Shown here piece after piece: positions 1-10,057 of a DNA stretch of 64,000 nucleotides. Made by a program: the position numbers and the translations under genes. The stretch spans positions 1-64,000 of the forward strand of contig JAIXTM010000009.1 in assembly GCA_027483945.1 (NCBI GenBank), given 5' to 3'. Every line of letters begins with the position of its first letter. Within the stretch, counting starts at the first letter, position 1. The DNA is from Hyphomicrobiales bacterium. GTDB taxonomy: Bacteria > Pseudomonadota > Alphaproteobacteria > Rhizobiales > Beijerinckiaceae. Below the pieces are notes generated by a model, which was given only the letters and a program-made list of their open reading frames with translations, ran no database searches and was not told where the DNA came from.

Positions 1-123
1 AGCATGCTCGGCAGGACCCGGTCCGGCGGGGTAGCTGCGCGCCGGCGCGCAGCGTCCTGAGCCAGGAGACGGCCGCCGGCCCGCTGTCTTCTACAGCATG
101 CTCGGCAGGACCCGGTCCGGCGG
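1..123. repeat. 29-bp direct repeat flanking a short palindrome at the window edge
   Basis: Bases 1-29 are identical to bases 95-123. The second copy encodes the C-terminal residues PPDRVLPSML (minus strand) of the neighbouring dehydrogenase, so the first copy looks like a duplicated 3' end of that gene lying downstream of it. Between the copies is a perfect 20-bp palindrome (34-53, half-site GCTGCGCGCC), which could be a loop-poor hairpin. The duplication may extend left of the window. This is read directly from sequence; the mechanism is unknown. Confidence 0.8.
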
Positions 124-1086
124 CCTGTGGCCGTCCAGAAACGTCTTGATGTTGACGATGACCTTGTCGCCCATGTCGACGCGGCTCTCCATCGTTGCCG
201 AGCCCATATGCGGCAGGAGGACGACCCGTCCGGACCGGGCGAGCTTCACCAGGCGCGGATTGACCGCCGGCTCGTGCTCGAACACGTCGAGCCCGGCGCC
301 GGAGATCTCGCCCGCCTCGAGCATCCGCGCCATGGCGTTCTCGTCGATGATCTCGCCGCGGGCGGTGTTCACCACGATCGCCTCGGGACGCATCAGCTTG
401 AGCCGGCGGGCCGAGAGCAGATGGTACGTCGCCGGCGTGTGCGGGCAGTTCACCGAGACGATGTCCATGCGGGCCAGCATCTGGTCCAGCGAATCCCAGT
501 AGGTCGCCTCCAGCGCCTCCTCGATCTGCGCCGAGAGGCGGCGGCGGTTGTGATAATGGATCGACAGGCCGAAGGCCCGCGCCCGGCGGGCGAGCGCCTG
601 GCCGATCCGCCCCATGCCGACGATCCCGAGGCGCTTGCCGGTGATGCGCCGCCCCAGCATCCAGGTGGGTGACCAGCCGGCCCAGTCGCCTTCCGGCACG
701 ACCTTCGAGCCTTCGGCGATCCGGCGGGCGACGGCGAGAATCAGCGCCATCGTCATGTCGGCCGTGTCCTCGGTGAGCACGCCGGGCGTGTTCGTCACCG
801 TGATGCCGCGCGCATTGGCGGCGGTGACGTCGATATTGTCGGTACCGTTGCCGAAATTGGCGATCAGCTTCAGCCGTTCGCCGGCGCCGGCCAGGAGCGA
901 GGCGTCGAGCTTGTCGGTGACGGTGGGAACGAGGACGTCGGCCTCCTTCAGGGCCGAGGCCAGTTCCTCGCGGGTCATCGGCCGGTCCTCGAGGTTGAGC
1001 CGCGCGTCGAAGAGCTCCCGCATGCGGGTCTCGACCCGGTCCGGCAGCCGCCGCGTGACGATGACAAGCGGCCTTGCTTTCGGCAT
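91..1086 (-). CDS. D-isomer-specific 2-hydroxyacid dehydrogenase (glyoxylate/hydroxypyruvate reductase family)
   Basis: The 331-residue protein has the full-length D-2-hydroxyacid dehydrogenase architecture. An N-terminal substrate lobe is followed by a Rossmann NAD(P) domain with GIVGMGRIG at residues 154-162, NCPHT at 213-217, the catalytic Arg in TARGEI (R243), Glu in FEHEP (E272) and His in LLPHMG (H293). The family reduces glyoxylate or hydroxypyruvate, or related 2-ketoacids, in the cytosol; exact substrate cannot be read from sequence. It starts with ATG at 1086, divergent from the SH3-like gene across about 150 bases. Its last codons are duplicated just downstream (1-29). The family call is firm; gyaR/GRHPR-type substrate preference is inference. 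Confidence 0.9.
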   Translation of the reverse strand: MPKARPLVIVTRRLPDRVETRMRELFDARLNLEDRPMTREELASALKEADVLVPTVTDKLDASLLAGAGERLKLIANFGNGTDNIDVTAANARGITVTNTPGVLTEDTADMTMALILAVARRIAEGSKVVPEGDWAGWSPTWMLGRRITGKRLGIVGMGRIGQALARRARAFGLSIHYHNRRRLSAQIEEALEATYWDSLDQMLARMDIVSVNCPHTPATYHLLSARRLKLMRPEAIVVNTARGEIIDENAMARMLEAGEISGAGLDVFEHEPAVNPRLVKLARSGRVVLLPHMGSATMESRVDMGDKVIVNIKTFLDGHRPPDRVLPSML

Positions 1087-1235
1087 CGATCCGTCTCCAC
1101 TCCGATCCGGTCTGGAATGACCGGGTCTTCACCGCCCGTTAAGGCCGTTCGGCAAGACTTTGTGAAGCTCGCCTTTCGCCCAACCATGCGCCTGGCCGTT
1201 GCCGCCGGCGCGACGCGTTGTCTAACAGACGGTCC

Positions 1236-1811
1236 ATGAAACACAAAAAGGCCGTGTTCGCGGTGACCCTCTCCGCCATGTCCCGACATCTGTCCGCAAC
1301 GCGCCGGCTTGCCCTGCCGGCCGCCCTGTTCCTATGCCTGGCGATCCCGGCCGGCGCGCAGCAGCCGCAGCTCGGGCCGGTATCCAACCTGCCGATTCCC
1401 CGCTTCGTCAGCCTGAAGTCGGACCGGGTGAACCTGCGCGAGGGTCCGTCCAAGGACCATCGCACCAGCTGGGTCTTCCAGCGCGCGGGCCTGCCGGTCG
1501 AGATCCTGGCCGAGTTCGAGACGTGGCGGCGCATCCGCGATGCGGAGGGCGGCGAGGGCTGGGTTCTCCACTCCCTCCTGTCGGGCCGCCGCACGGCCCT
1601 GGTCGGCCCCTGGCTGAAGGGACAGGCGCCGCTCGATCTCTACCAGCGGGCGGACGAGCGCGCGCCCGTCGTGGCGCGCCTGGAGCCGGGCGTGCTCGCC
1701 AATATCCGCCAGTGCGACGGTACTTGGTGCCGCATCGAGGCCGAGCGGTTCGACGGCTTCATGCGCCAGGACCGGCTGTGGGGCGTCTATCCCAACGAGA
1801 AGGTGGACTGA
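1236..1811 (+). CDS. Exported SH3-like domain protein
   Basis: The protein is about 191 residues, with a signal peptide (hydrophobic run LALPAALFLCLAIPAGA, AXA-type cleavage before QQ) and a bacterial SH3-like region whose VNLREGPS motif is typical of SH3_3/SH3b domains. A second, weaker SH3-like segment follows (QRADERAPVVARLEPG). Such proteins act in the periplasm, often on envelope or cell-wall targets, but no specific partner is visible. Start choice is uncertain: ATG at 1236, ATG at 1278 (shorter n-region, more usual signal peptide) or TTG at 1218; no convincing ribosome binding site separates them. It is common in rhizobial genomes as a conserved protein of unknown function. Confidence 0.8.
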   Translation: MKHKKAVFAVTLSAMSRHLSATRRLALPAALFLCLAIPAGAQQPQLGPVSNLPIPRFVSLKSDRVNLREGPSKDHRTSWVFQRAGLPVEILAEFETWRRIRDAEGGEGWVLHSLLSGRRTALVGPWLKGQAPLDLYQRADERAPVVARLEPGVLANIRQCDGTWCRIEAERFDGFMRQDRLWGVYPNEKVD

Positions 1812-1908
1812 CCGCCTCCGCGATCGGCGCAGCCGACCGCAACGGTGCGTTGCAGGCGCTCCCGCCCCGCGTTAAGCAGGCTGAAAAACCTGTCTGGGGG
1901 GAAGTGAC

Positions 1909-3321
1909 TTGTCCACAGTCCGTCTGGTCGCCGCCGCGACCCTCATCGCGCTGTTCCCGCACTCCGCCTTCGCCGCCGAGCTCAACGGCGCGGCGCTCGG
2001 CGCCATCTGGGCCTTGCCCTTCGCCGGCATCCTCCTGTCGATCGCGCTGGGGCCGCTGCTCTTTCCCCATGTCTGGGAGCACCATTACGGCAAGTTCGCC
2101 GCGTTCTGGGCCGTCCTCACGCTGGCGCCGCTGATGGCGACGCAGGGGGCCGGCGTCGCGGCATCCGCGGTGGCGCACACGATGCTCATGGAATACGTGC
2201 CCTTCATCATCCTGCTCTTCGCGCTCTTCACCTGCGCGGGCGGCATCCTGGTGCGCGGCAACCTCCACGGCTCGCCGGCGGTGAATACCGGCATCCTCGC
2301 CATCGGCACGGTCGTCGCCAGCTTCATCGGCACGACCGGCGCCTCCATGGTGCTCATCCGGCCGCTGCTGCGCGCCAACGACAACCGGCGCTACAACGTC
2401 CACACGGTCGTCTTCTTCATCTTCCTCGTCTCCAACATCGGCGGCTCGCTGACCCCGCTCGGCGACCCGCCGCTATTCCTCGGCTTCCTGCGCGGCGTCG
2501 ATTTCTTCTGGACGACGAAGAACATCTTCCCGGACACGCTCTTTGCGGCCGTCATCCTCCTCGCCCTGTTCTACGCGATGGACAGCTATTTCTACCGCAA
2601 GGAAGAGGGCATGCCGCCCCAGAGCGACCCGACGCCCGACAGCCGGATCGGCCTTGAGGGCACGGTGAACTTCGCGCTGATCGGCGGCATCATCGCCGCC
2701 ATCCTGATGAGCGCGTACTGGAAGCCGGGTATCGTCATCCCGGTGCCGGGCGCCCCGCTGGAGATCCAGAACGTCGCCCGCGACGTGATCCTCATCGGCA
2801 TCGCCATCGCCTCGCTGAAGATCACCAGCCGCTCGCTGAGAGAGCGCAACGGCTTCAGCTGGGGTCCGATCCAGGAGGTCGCCAAGCTGTTCGCCGGCAT
2901 CTTCATCGCGATGATTCCGGTGCTGGCCATGCTCAAGGCCGGCGCGAACGGCGCCTTCGCGCCCCTCGTCGCGCTCGTGACCGGGCCGGACGGGCGCCCC
3001 AACGACGCGGCCTATTTCTGGCTGACCGGCGGCCTGTCCTCGTTCCTCGACAACGCCCCGACCTATCTCGTCTTCTTCGAACTCGCCGGCGGCAACGCCC
3101 AGACGCTGATGACGACCGGGGCGACGACGCTCGCCGCCATCTCGGCCGGCGCCGTCTTCATGGGCGCCAATTCCTATATAGGCAACGCCCCGAACTTCAT
3201 GGTCTACGCCATCGCCCGCCATGCCGGCGTCAACATGCCGAGCTTCTTCGGCTACATGCTGTGGTCGGGCGCCATCCTCGTCCCGATCTTCATCGCCATG
3301 ACGTTCCTTTTCTTCATGTAG
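1909..3321 (+). CDS. Sodium:proton antiporter, CitMHS/NhaD-like (ion transporter superfamily)
   Basis: The 470-residue polytopic inner-membrane protein has an N-terminal signal-like helix ending AFAAE and about eleven further hydrophobic segments. Conserved stretches such as SNIGGSLTPLGDPPLFLGFLR and LSSFLDNAPTYLVFFELAGG match the two inverted halves (proline-containing loop motifs) of the NhaD/CitMHS_2 group annotated as sodium:proton antiporters. I infer Na+(Li+)/H+ exchange; an anion or carboxylate substrate is possible because the superfamily includes both. The start is TTG at 1909, preceded by a purine-rich GGGGGGAAG at suitable spacing. Transcription runs into the bidirectional hairpin at 3352-3379. 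Confidence 0.82.
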   Translation: MSTVRLVAAATLIALFPHSAFAAELNGAALGAIWALPFAGILLSIALGPLLFPHVWEHHYGKFAAFWAVLTLAPLMATQGAGVAASAVAHTMLMEYVPFIILLFALFTCAGGILVRGNLHGSPAVNTGILAIGTVVASFIGTTGASMVLIRPLLRANDNRRYNVHTVVFFIFLVSNIGGSLTPLGDPPLFLGFLRGVDFFWTTKNIFPDTLFAAVILLALFYAMDSYFYRKEEGMPPQSDPTPDSRIGLEGTVNFALIGGIIAAILMSAYWKPGIVIPVPGAPLEIQNVARDVILIGIAIASLKITSRSLRERNGFSWGPIQEVAKLFAGIFIAMIPVLAMLKAGANGAFAPLVALVTGPDGRPNDAAYFWLTGGLSSFLDNAPTYLVFFELAGGNAQTLMTTGATTLAAISAGAVFMGANSYIGNAPNFMVYAIARHAGVNMPSFFGYMLWSGAILVPIFIAMTFLFFM

Positions 3322-3351
3322 TCGGGACGTAGTCTTCGCCGCACAACGAGA

Positions 3352-3379
3352 AAGGGCGCCGCATCGCTGCGGCGCCCTT
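3352..3379. terminator. Bidirectional terminator between antiporter gene and pckA
   Basis: A perfect 12-bp stem (AAGGGCGCCGCA, 3352-3363, with its complement at 3368-3379) closes a four-base loop TCGC. It has A residues on the left and a T-rich CTTCTTCGTT on the right. It lies between two convergent genes and can serve both. Confidence 0.85.
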
Positions 3380-3401
3380 CTTCGTTCCAAAAGCGGTCCG
3401 C

Positions 3402-5009
<1,608 letters not shown>

Positions 5010-5140
5010 CCGATCCTCCCGGGGAATGGGCCGCGGGGGCGGCCTTCATGCGCAATGTAGCGCTCTCGTAGTGCCCCGCGTTCCCGCGCTCAAGCCCCTA
5101 TGGCCGCGTTCGGACGAGAATATGGTCGGGTTGACACGGA

Positions 5141-5737
5141 CTATGCGGGGAAATGCACCTCGGCGACCGCGCCGCCGTCGCGCCGGTGCGTCAACGTGCC
5201 CGCAAGGTTCCGAGCCAGGCCGGCACTCAGGAGCAGCCCGAGCCGGGGGACGGGCCCCGCGCCATTCGCGTCCCATCCGGGTCCGTCATCGGTGACGGTC
5301 AGCCGCCAGCCGCCGCTTTCCGGGGTCAGGGCGACGGCGATGGCCGCGCCCTCCCGGCCGGATGCGCCGTGGCGATAGGCGTTGAGGAGCAGCTCGGCCA
5401 GAAGCTGGGCGAGGATCCCGGCCCGGCGCCCGTCAATGACCGCGCGCGGCACAGACACGGACAGGTCGTGCGACCGCGAGGGGTCGAGAGTCTGGCTCAC
5501 CCGGGCCGCGACGGCGGGCAGGATCTGGTCGAGCGGGCAGGGCGCCTCCGCGTCGGCGAGGCCTTCATTGACGAGGCCCGCCACCTCGATCCGTGTCAGC
5601 AGGTCCTGCAGCGTGTCCGCCATGCCCGGCTCGGCGCGGCGGGCCTGCAGCTTCACCAGGCTCAGGATCATCTGCTGGTAGTTCTTGAACCGGTGGCGGA
5701 CATGCTCCGCCTCGGTCCTGTCGTCCTGGTCCGCCAT
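5141..5737 (-). CDS. Small soluble HWE/HisKA_2-like histidine kinase
   Basis: The 198-residue cytosolic protein has no sensor domain. Residues 12-35 (HVRHRFKNYQQMILSLVK) resemble the HWE/HisKA_2 dimerisation-phosphotransfer helix, with H15 as likely phosphoacceptor. A GHKL ATPase domain follows, with an N-box (ELLLNAYRHG) and a G-box (TDDGPGW). The ATG at 5737 (GGAGCGGCA upstream) is preferred over an in-frame TTG at 5764 that lacks a ribosome binding site. It is divergent from the Fnr-like gene. HWE/HisKA_2 kinases commonly feed the alphaproteobacterial general stress response; a role here is inferred only from this and the EcfG-type promoter next door. No receiver partner is in the window. 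Confidence 0.78.
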   Translation of the reverse strand: MADQDDRTEAEHVRHRFKNYQQMILSLVKLQARRAEPGMADTLQDLLTRIEVAGLVNEGLADAEAPCPLDQILPAVAARVSQTLDPSRSHDLSVSVPRAVIDGRRAGILAQLLAELLLNAYRHGASGREGAAIAVALTPESGGWRLTVTDDGPGWDANGAGPVPRLGLLLSAGLARNLAGTLTHRRDGGAVAEVHFPA

Positions 5738-5757
5738 TGCCGCTCCGCTTCGCCCGG

Positions 5758-5782
5758 GGAACAAGGGGCGGGATGCTACGTT
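5758..5782 (+). promoter_or_regulatory. EcfG-type (general stress sigma factor) promoter
   Basis: GGAAC at 5758-5762, then 16 bases, then CGTT at 5779-5782, matches the published alphaproteobacterial EcfG/RpoE2 promoter pattern (GGAAC-N16/17-CGTT). It sits 43 bases before the ATG of the Fnr-like gene, leaving a plausible short leader. An 8-bp direct repeat GCTACGTT (5775-5782 and 5797-5804, 22 bases apart) overlaps it and could be a second regulatory site. Confidence 0.6.
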
Positions 5783-5824
5783 AAGGAAGCACTGCCGCTA
5801 CGTTTTTTGCTGCAGGGGGGCAAG

Positions 5825-6598
5825 ATGTCGCTGGGAAGCCTGGCAGCCGTACGCGAGGGCGCCAAACCCTACAAGGTCCGCTGCTTCCAGTGCCCGTGGC
5901 TGGACTGCAAGGCGTTCCAGGACCGGACGGTGGAGCAGATCGCGACGCTCGACAGCATCAAGCGCGATCACCTGACCCTGCCCGCGGGCACCGAGATCAT
6001 CCATCCCGGCCAGGAGGACGCGGAGATCTTCACGCTGTTCTCCGGTTGGGCCTATCGCTATCGCAGCCTGCCGGACGGGCGCAAACAGATCCTCAACTTC
6101 CTGCTGCCGGGCGATCTCATCGGTCTTCAGGCCGCCATGTTCGACGCCGCCGCCTACGGCGTGGAGGCGCTGACCGAGGTGGAACTCTGCCTGCTGCCGC
6201 GCCGCCGGGTCTGGGGCCTGTTCGAGACGCGCCCGGACCTCGCCTTCGAACTGGCCTGGCTCGGCGCCCGCGAGGAGAGCATGGTCGACGAGAACCTGAC
6301 GAGCGTCGGCTGCCGCACCGCGCTGGAGCGCATCGCCGCGCTGCTTGTCGGGCTCTACAAGCGTGCCGACGCGCTCGGCCTCGTGCGCGACAAGGGCTTC
6401 GTCTTCCCGATCAACCAGCAGCACATCGCCGATGCGCTCGGCCTGTCGCTGGTCCACACCAACAAGACCATGGCGCGCCTGCGCCGCATGGGCCTGTTCC
6501 ACTTCACCGGCGGAGTCCTTTACCTGGACAATCCGCGTGCGGTGGAGCGCGTCGCCCAGCATTACGAGCGCGACCGCTCGCCCCGTCCGCTGCTGTGA
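5825..6598 (+). CDS. Crp/Fnr-family transcriptional regulator with N-terminal Cys cluster
   Basis: The 257-residue regulator has a cyclic-nucleotide-binding-like beta-roll (about 45-150), a dimerisation helix, and a C-terminal winged helix-turn-helix (about 200-240, INQQHIADALGLSLVHTNKT). Cysteines at C20, C23, C28 and C122 mirror the four iron-sulfur ligands of E. coli FNR (C20, C23, C29, C122) with one residue less between the second and third. An oxygen- or redox-labile cluster is therefore possible. The recognition helix lacks the FNR E-SR signature, so an FNR box target is not assured. It starts at ATG 5825 after GGGGGG, behind the EcfG-type promoter. Its 3' end overlaps the convergent hugZ-like gene by 37 bases. 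Confidence 0.88.
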   Translation: MSLGSLAAVREGAKPYKVRCFQCPWLDCKAFQDRTVEQIATLDSIKRDHLTLPAGTEIIHPGQEDAEIFTLFSGWAYRYRSLPDGRKQILNFLLPGDLIGLQAAMFDAAAYGVEALTEVELCLLPRRRVWGLFETRPDLAFELAWLGAREESMVDENLTSVGCRTALERIAALLVGLYKRADALGLVRDKGFVFPINQQHIADALGLSLVHTNKTMARLRRMGLFHFTGGVLYLDNPRAVERVAQHYERDRSPRPLL

Positions 6599-7359
6599 TC
6601 GCCCTGCGCGGCCCGGGCCCGCGCCGCGAGAGCCGCCAGCGCCCGGCGCAAGGCGGCGGCATCCGCAACCGGCCCGTCGAACGCCACCCGTGCGAAGGCG
6701 CTGCCGGCGGCCAGGTCGATCCCGTGCGGATCGAGGCCGATGGCCGTCCAGCGCCCCGGCCTCTCGCCGGCGATCACGACGGCATAGAGCGCGACCGCAT
6801 CCCGGTGATCGGTGTTCATGTGGGCGAGCGCATCCTCCTCCAGCGCCGCGATCGCCGCGGCGGCGTCCGGGTCCGGCAGGACGGCGCCCGGCGCGGGATC
6901 GGACGCCCGGGCGAACCCGCCGTTGAGATGGAACGCGGCAGGGACGATGCGCCGGAACGAGAAGTCCGGAAAATCGGCATAGAGGGCGGATTTGGGATGG
7001 CGCGCCAGGAAGCGGCGCCGGACGCGCAGGCCCTCGTCGCCGGCGCGGTCGACCGGCATGGCGGAGCCCGACAATGTCAGGCGCGGATGGGCGAGGGCGT
7101 CGCCCCGGCCCGCCGGCGCGATCAGCACGGAGACGCGTCCGTCCCGGTCGATGTTGCGCGTATGGGCCGCGAGCTTCGAGATCAGCAGCAGCAAGGCCCC
7201 GTCCATGTCGGTCGCGACGTTGACGAGCGTCGCCAGCGGCGCCCCGGTTTCGTCCAGCGTGGCGAGGGTCGCCGCGCGCCCGATCCGCAGCAATCGCCTT
7301 GCTTCCGCGATCGGATCGAAACCTTGCGGCGGGGCCGGGGGTTCTGTGGGTCGGAGCAT
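6562..7359 (-). CDS. HugZ-family protein (FMN-binding split barrel plus DUF2470)
   Basis: The 265-residue protein has an N-terminal pyridoxamine-phosphate-oxidase-like split barrel (ATLDETGAPLATLVNVATD, DGRVSVLIA) and a C-terminal DUF2470/heme-utilisation domain containing HMNTDHRDAVALYA. Homologues bind FMN or heme; the HugZ branch degrades heme to release iron, while others have unknown roles. It is cytosolic. The gene starts divergent from chvI across about 155 bases and runs convergently into the Fnr-like regulator, overlapping its last 37 bases. Calling it a heme oxygenase is family-level inference. Confidence 0.8.
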   Translation of the reverse strand: MLRPTEPPAPPQGFDPIAEARRLLRIGRAATLATLDETGAPLATLVNVATDMDGALLLLISKLAAHTRNIDRDGRVSVLIAPAGRGDALAHPRLTLSGSAMPVDRAGDEGLRVRRRFLARHPKSALYADFPDFSFRRIVPAAFHLNGGFARASDPAPGAVLPDPDAAAAIAALEEDALAHMNTDHRDAVALYAVVIAGERPGRWTAIGLDPHGIDLAAGSAFARVAFDGPVADAAALRRALAALAARARAAQGDHSSGRGERSRS

Positions 7360-7515
7360 GACGTTTCAGGGCCCGAGGTGGCAAGAACGGCCTTGAAGCG
7401 TTAGATAAAGCCGGTCCGCACCGCAATTGCCGCCGGCGCGACACGTCAGCGCCACGTTTCGGCCCACCGGCGAAGCGAGACGGGGCCGACGACAACGATA
7501 ATTGGAAGAGGTTCG

Positions 7516-8214
7516 ATGCCAACCATCGCCCTTGTCGACGACGATCGCAACATCCTGACCTCGGTGTCCATCGCACTGGAGTCGGAGGGCTATCGCGTCC
7601 AGACCTATACCGACGGCGCCTCGGCCCTGGACGGGCTGAAGCATTCCCCGCCGGACCTGGCGATCTTCGACATCAAGATGCCGCGCATGGACGGCATGGA
7701 ACTGCTCCGCCGCCTGCGCCAGAAATCCGACATGCCGGTCATCTTCCTGACCTCCAAGGACGAGGAGATCGACGAGCTCTTCGGCCTGAAGATGGGCGCG
7801 GACGACTTCATCAGGAAGCCCTTCTCCCAGCGCCTGCTGGTGGAGCGCGTGAAGGCCGTCCTGAGGCGCGCCGCCCCGCGCGACCAGGCGACGGCCCGCG
7901 AGACCGACGCCAAGGCGCTGGAGCGTGGCCCGCTGCGCATGGACCCCGAACGCCATACCTGCACCTGGAAGGGCGAGCCCGTCACGCTGACGGTCACCGA
8001 ATTCCTGATCCTGCAGGCGCTCGCCCAGCGTCCCGGCGTGGTCAAGAGCCGCAACGCGCTGATGGACGCGGCCTATGACGACCAGGTCTATGTGGACGAC
8101 CGCACCATCGACAGCCACATCAAGCGGCTGCGCAAGAAGTTCAAGGTGGCGGACGACGATTTCGAGATGATCGAGACGCTCTACGGCGTGGGCTATCGGT
8201 TCAAGGAAATCTGA
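7516..8214 (+). CDS. chvI: Two-component response regulator ChvI
   Basis: This 232-residue OmpR-type regulator has a receiver domain (VDDD at 7-10, phospho-acceptor D52 in [14 protein letters not shown] around 104) and a C-terminal winged helix (about 140-230, ending [13 protein letters not shown]). The sequence is strongly ChvI-like. ChvI with ChvG controls acid adaptation, exopolysaccharide, motility and central metabolism in rhizobia, including genes such as pckA nearby. It starts at ATG 7516 after GGAAGAGG and is followed 17 bases later by its kinase. Identification is firm from sequence plus synteny. Confidence 0.95.
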   Translation: MPTIALVDDDRNILTSVSIALESEGYRVQTYTDGASALDGLKHSPPDLAIFDIKMPRMDGMELLRRLRQKSDMPVIFLTSKDEEIDELFGLKMGADDFIRKPFSQRLLVERVKAVLRRAAPRDQATARETDAKALERGPLRMDPERHTCTWKGEPVTLTVTEFLILQALAQRPGVVKSRNALMDAAYDDQVYVDDRTIDSHIKRLRKKFKVADDDFEMIETLYGVGYRFKEI

Positions 8215-8230
8215 CGCCGGGGCGGGGTGG

Positions 8231-10057
8231 ATGGCGGACGGCGTCGAGAACGGGCGAACGGAAGATCGCGCCGAGCCCCGCCGCGGCGTGCGCCTCTCCG
8301 CACGCATGCGCCTGTTCTGGCGCCGGGTGCTGGCCCGGCTGAATTCCAGCCTGACGCGGCGCATCGTCCTTCTGAACCTCGCCGGCCTCGCGGCCCTTTT
8401 CGTCGGCTTCCTTTATCTCAACCAGTTCCGCGAGGGCCTGATCGAGGCGCGCGTCCAGAGCCTCCTGATCCAGGGCGAGATCATCGCCGGGGCCATCGCA
8501 TCGTCGGCGACGGTGGACACCGACACGATCCGCATCGATCCCGACAAGCTGCTGGAACTCCAGCTCGGCGAGAGCGTCGGCGGGGACGATGCGCTCTCGC
8601 CGCTGCAATTCTCCATCAACCCCGAGCGCGTGGCGCCGATCCTGCGCCGGCTGGTGACGCCGACCCGCACCCGCGCCCGCATCTACGATCCGGAAGGCGG
8701 CATCGTCATCGACAGCCGCCAGCTCTACACCCGCGGCGACATCCTGCGCCTCGACCTGCCGCCCGTCGGACAGGAGGAGGAGCAGACGCTGTTCGAGCGC
8801 GGCTGGAGCCTGCTGCGCGGGCGGCTCGGCCGCGCCGACCTGCCGCGCGTGGAGGATATCGGGCTCGTCAACGGCCGGCGCATCACCGAGGTCGCCCGCG
8901 CGCTCGAGGGACAGTCGGCGAGCGTGGTGCGCGTCAATGCGGCCGGGGAGACCATCGTCTCCGTCGCGGTGCCGATCCAGCGCCTGCGCGTGGTGAGGGG
9001 CGCGCTGCTCCTCTCGACGCAGGGCGGGGACATCGACGCCATCATCGCCAAGGAGCGCATCGGCCTCCTGGAAGTCTTCGCCATCGCGGCCCTTGTCATG
9101 CTCCTCCTGTCGGTCCTGCTCGCCAACGGCATCGCCGAGCCGATCCGGCGGCTCGCCGATGCCGCCGACCGCGTGAAGCGCGGCGTCAAGAGCCGCCACG
9201 AGATCCCAGACTTCTCCGGCCGTGCCGACGAGATCGGCCACCTGTCGGGCGCCCTGCGCGAGATGACCGACGCGCTCTATCGCCGGATCGACGCCATCGA
9301 GAGCTTCGCCGCCGACGTGGCGCACGAGCTGAAGAACCCGCTCACCTCGCTGCGCAGCGCGGTCGAGACGCTGCCGCTGGCGCGCAACGAGGCGTCCCGC
9401 AGCCGGCTGATGGACGTGATCCAGCACGACGTGCGCCGCCTCGACCGTCTCATCAGCGACATCTCGGACGCCTCGCGGCTCGATGCCGAGCTGGCGCGCT
9501 CCGACGAGCAGCCGGTCGACGTGGTCAAGCTGCTGGAGGCCGTCATCCGGCTCGCCAACGAAGTGCGCCGGCCGGACCAGGCTGCGATCATCCTGGAGGT
9601 GGATGAGCCCCAGCCGCCCGAACGCGAGCGTAAGGGCGAGCGGCAAAGCGACAGGCCTGGCGAGCGCGCCGCCCGCTTCAAGGTCCTGGGGCATGATTCC
9701 CGCCTCGGACAGGTCGTGACCAACCTGATCGACAATGCCCGGTCCTTCTCGCCGCCGGATGCGCCGGTTCGGGTCGTCCTGTCCCGGGTGGGAACCGAGG
9801 TGGAGATCGCGGTCGAGGACGAGGGGCCCGGCATCCCCGCCCACGCGCTGGAGCGCATCTTCGAGCGCTTCTACACCGACCGCCCGGCGCAGGGCTTCGG
9901 CCAGAATTCCGGCCTCGGCCTGTCCATCTCCCGCCAGATCGTCGAGGCCCATCGCGGCCGGATCTGGGCCGAGAACCGGCTCGGCTCCTTCGATGCTGCC
10001 GGCGAGCGCGAGCGCCTCGGCGCCCGTTTCGTCGTGCGCCTGCCGGCCCTGTCATGA
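8231..10057 (+). CDS. chvG: Sensor histidine kinase ChvG (ExoS)
   Basis: The 608-residue inner-membrane kinase has a first TM helix near residues 38-58, a large periplasmic sensor region (about 60-275), a second TM near 280-298, then HAMP (EPIRRLADAADRVKRG). The HisKA domain carries phosphoacceptor H365 in VAHELKNPL, and the ATPase domain has N-box NLIDNARSF and G-boxes DEGPGIP and GLGLSISRQI. In rhizobia the periplasmic partner ExoR restrains this kinase; no exoR is in the window. It overlaps hprK by four bases (ATGA), so the kinase and PTS-regulatory genes are co-transcribed. Confidence 0.95.
   Translation: MADGVENGRTEDRAEPRRGVRLSARMRLFWRRVLARLNSSLTRRIVLLNLAGLAALFVGFLYLNQFREGLIEARVQSLLIQGEIIAGAIASSATVDTDTIRIDPDKLLELQLGESVGGDDALSPLQFSINPERVAPILRRLVTPTRTRARIYDPEGGIVIDSRQLYTRGDILRLDLPPVGQEEEQTLFERGWSLLRGRLGRADLPRVEDIGLVNGRRITEVARALEGQSASVVRVNAAGETIVSVAVPIQRLRVVRGALLLSTQGGDIDAIIAKERIGLLEVFAIAALVMLLLSVLLANGIAEPIRRLADAADRVKRGVKSRHEIPDFSGRADEIGHLSGALREMTDALYRRIDAIESFAADVAHELKNPLTSLRSAVETLPLARNEASRSRLMDVIQHDVRRLDRLISDISDASRLDAELARSDEQPVDVVKLLEAVIRLANEVRRPDQAAIILEVDEPQPPERERKGERQSDRPGERAARFKVLGHDSRLGQVVTNLIDNARSFSPPDAPVRVVLSRVGTEVEIAVEDEGPGIPAHALERIFERFYTDRPAQGFGQNSGLGLSISRQIVEAHRGRIWAENRLGSFDAAGERERLGARFVVRLPALS

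Noticed and set aside
5130-5160. TTGACA promoter-like hexamer on the plus strand near 5129
   Set aside because: No matching -10 at 16-18 bases, and it points into the antisense of the histidine kinase 3' end.
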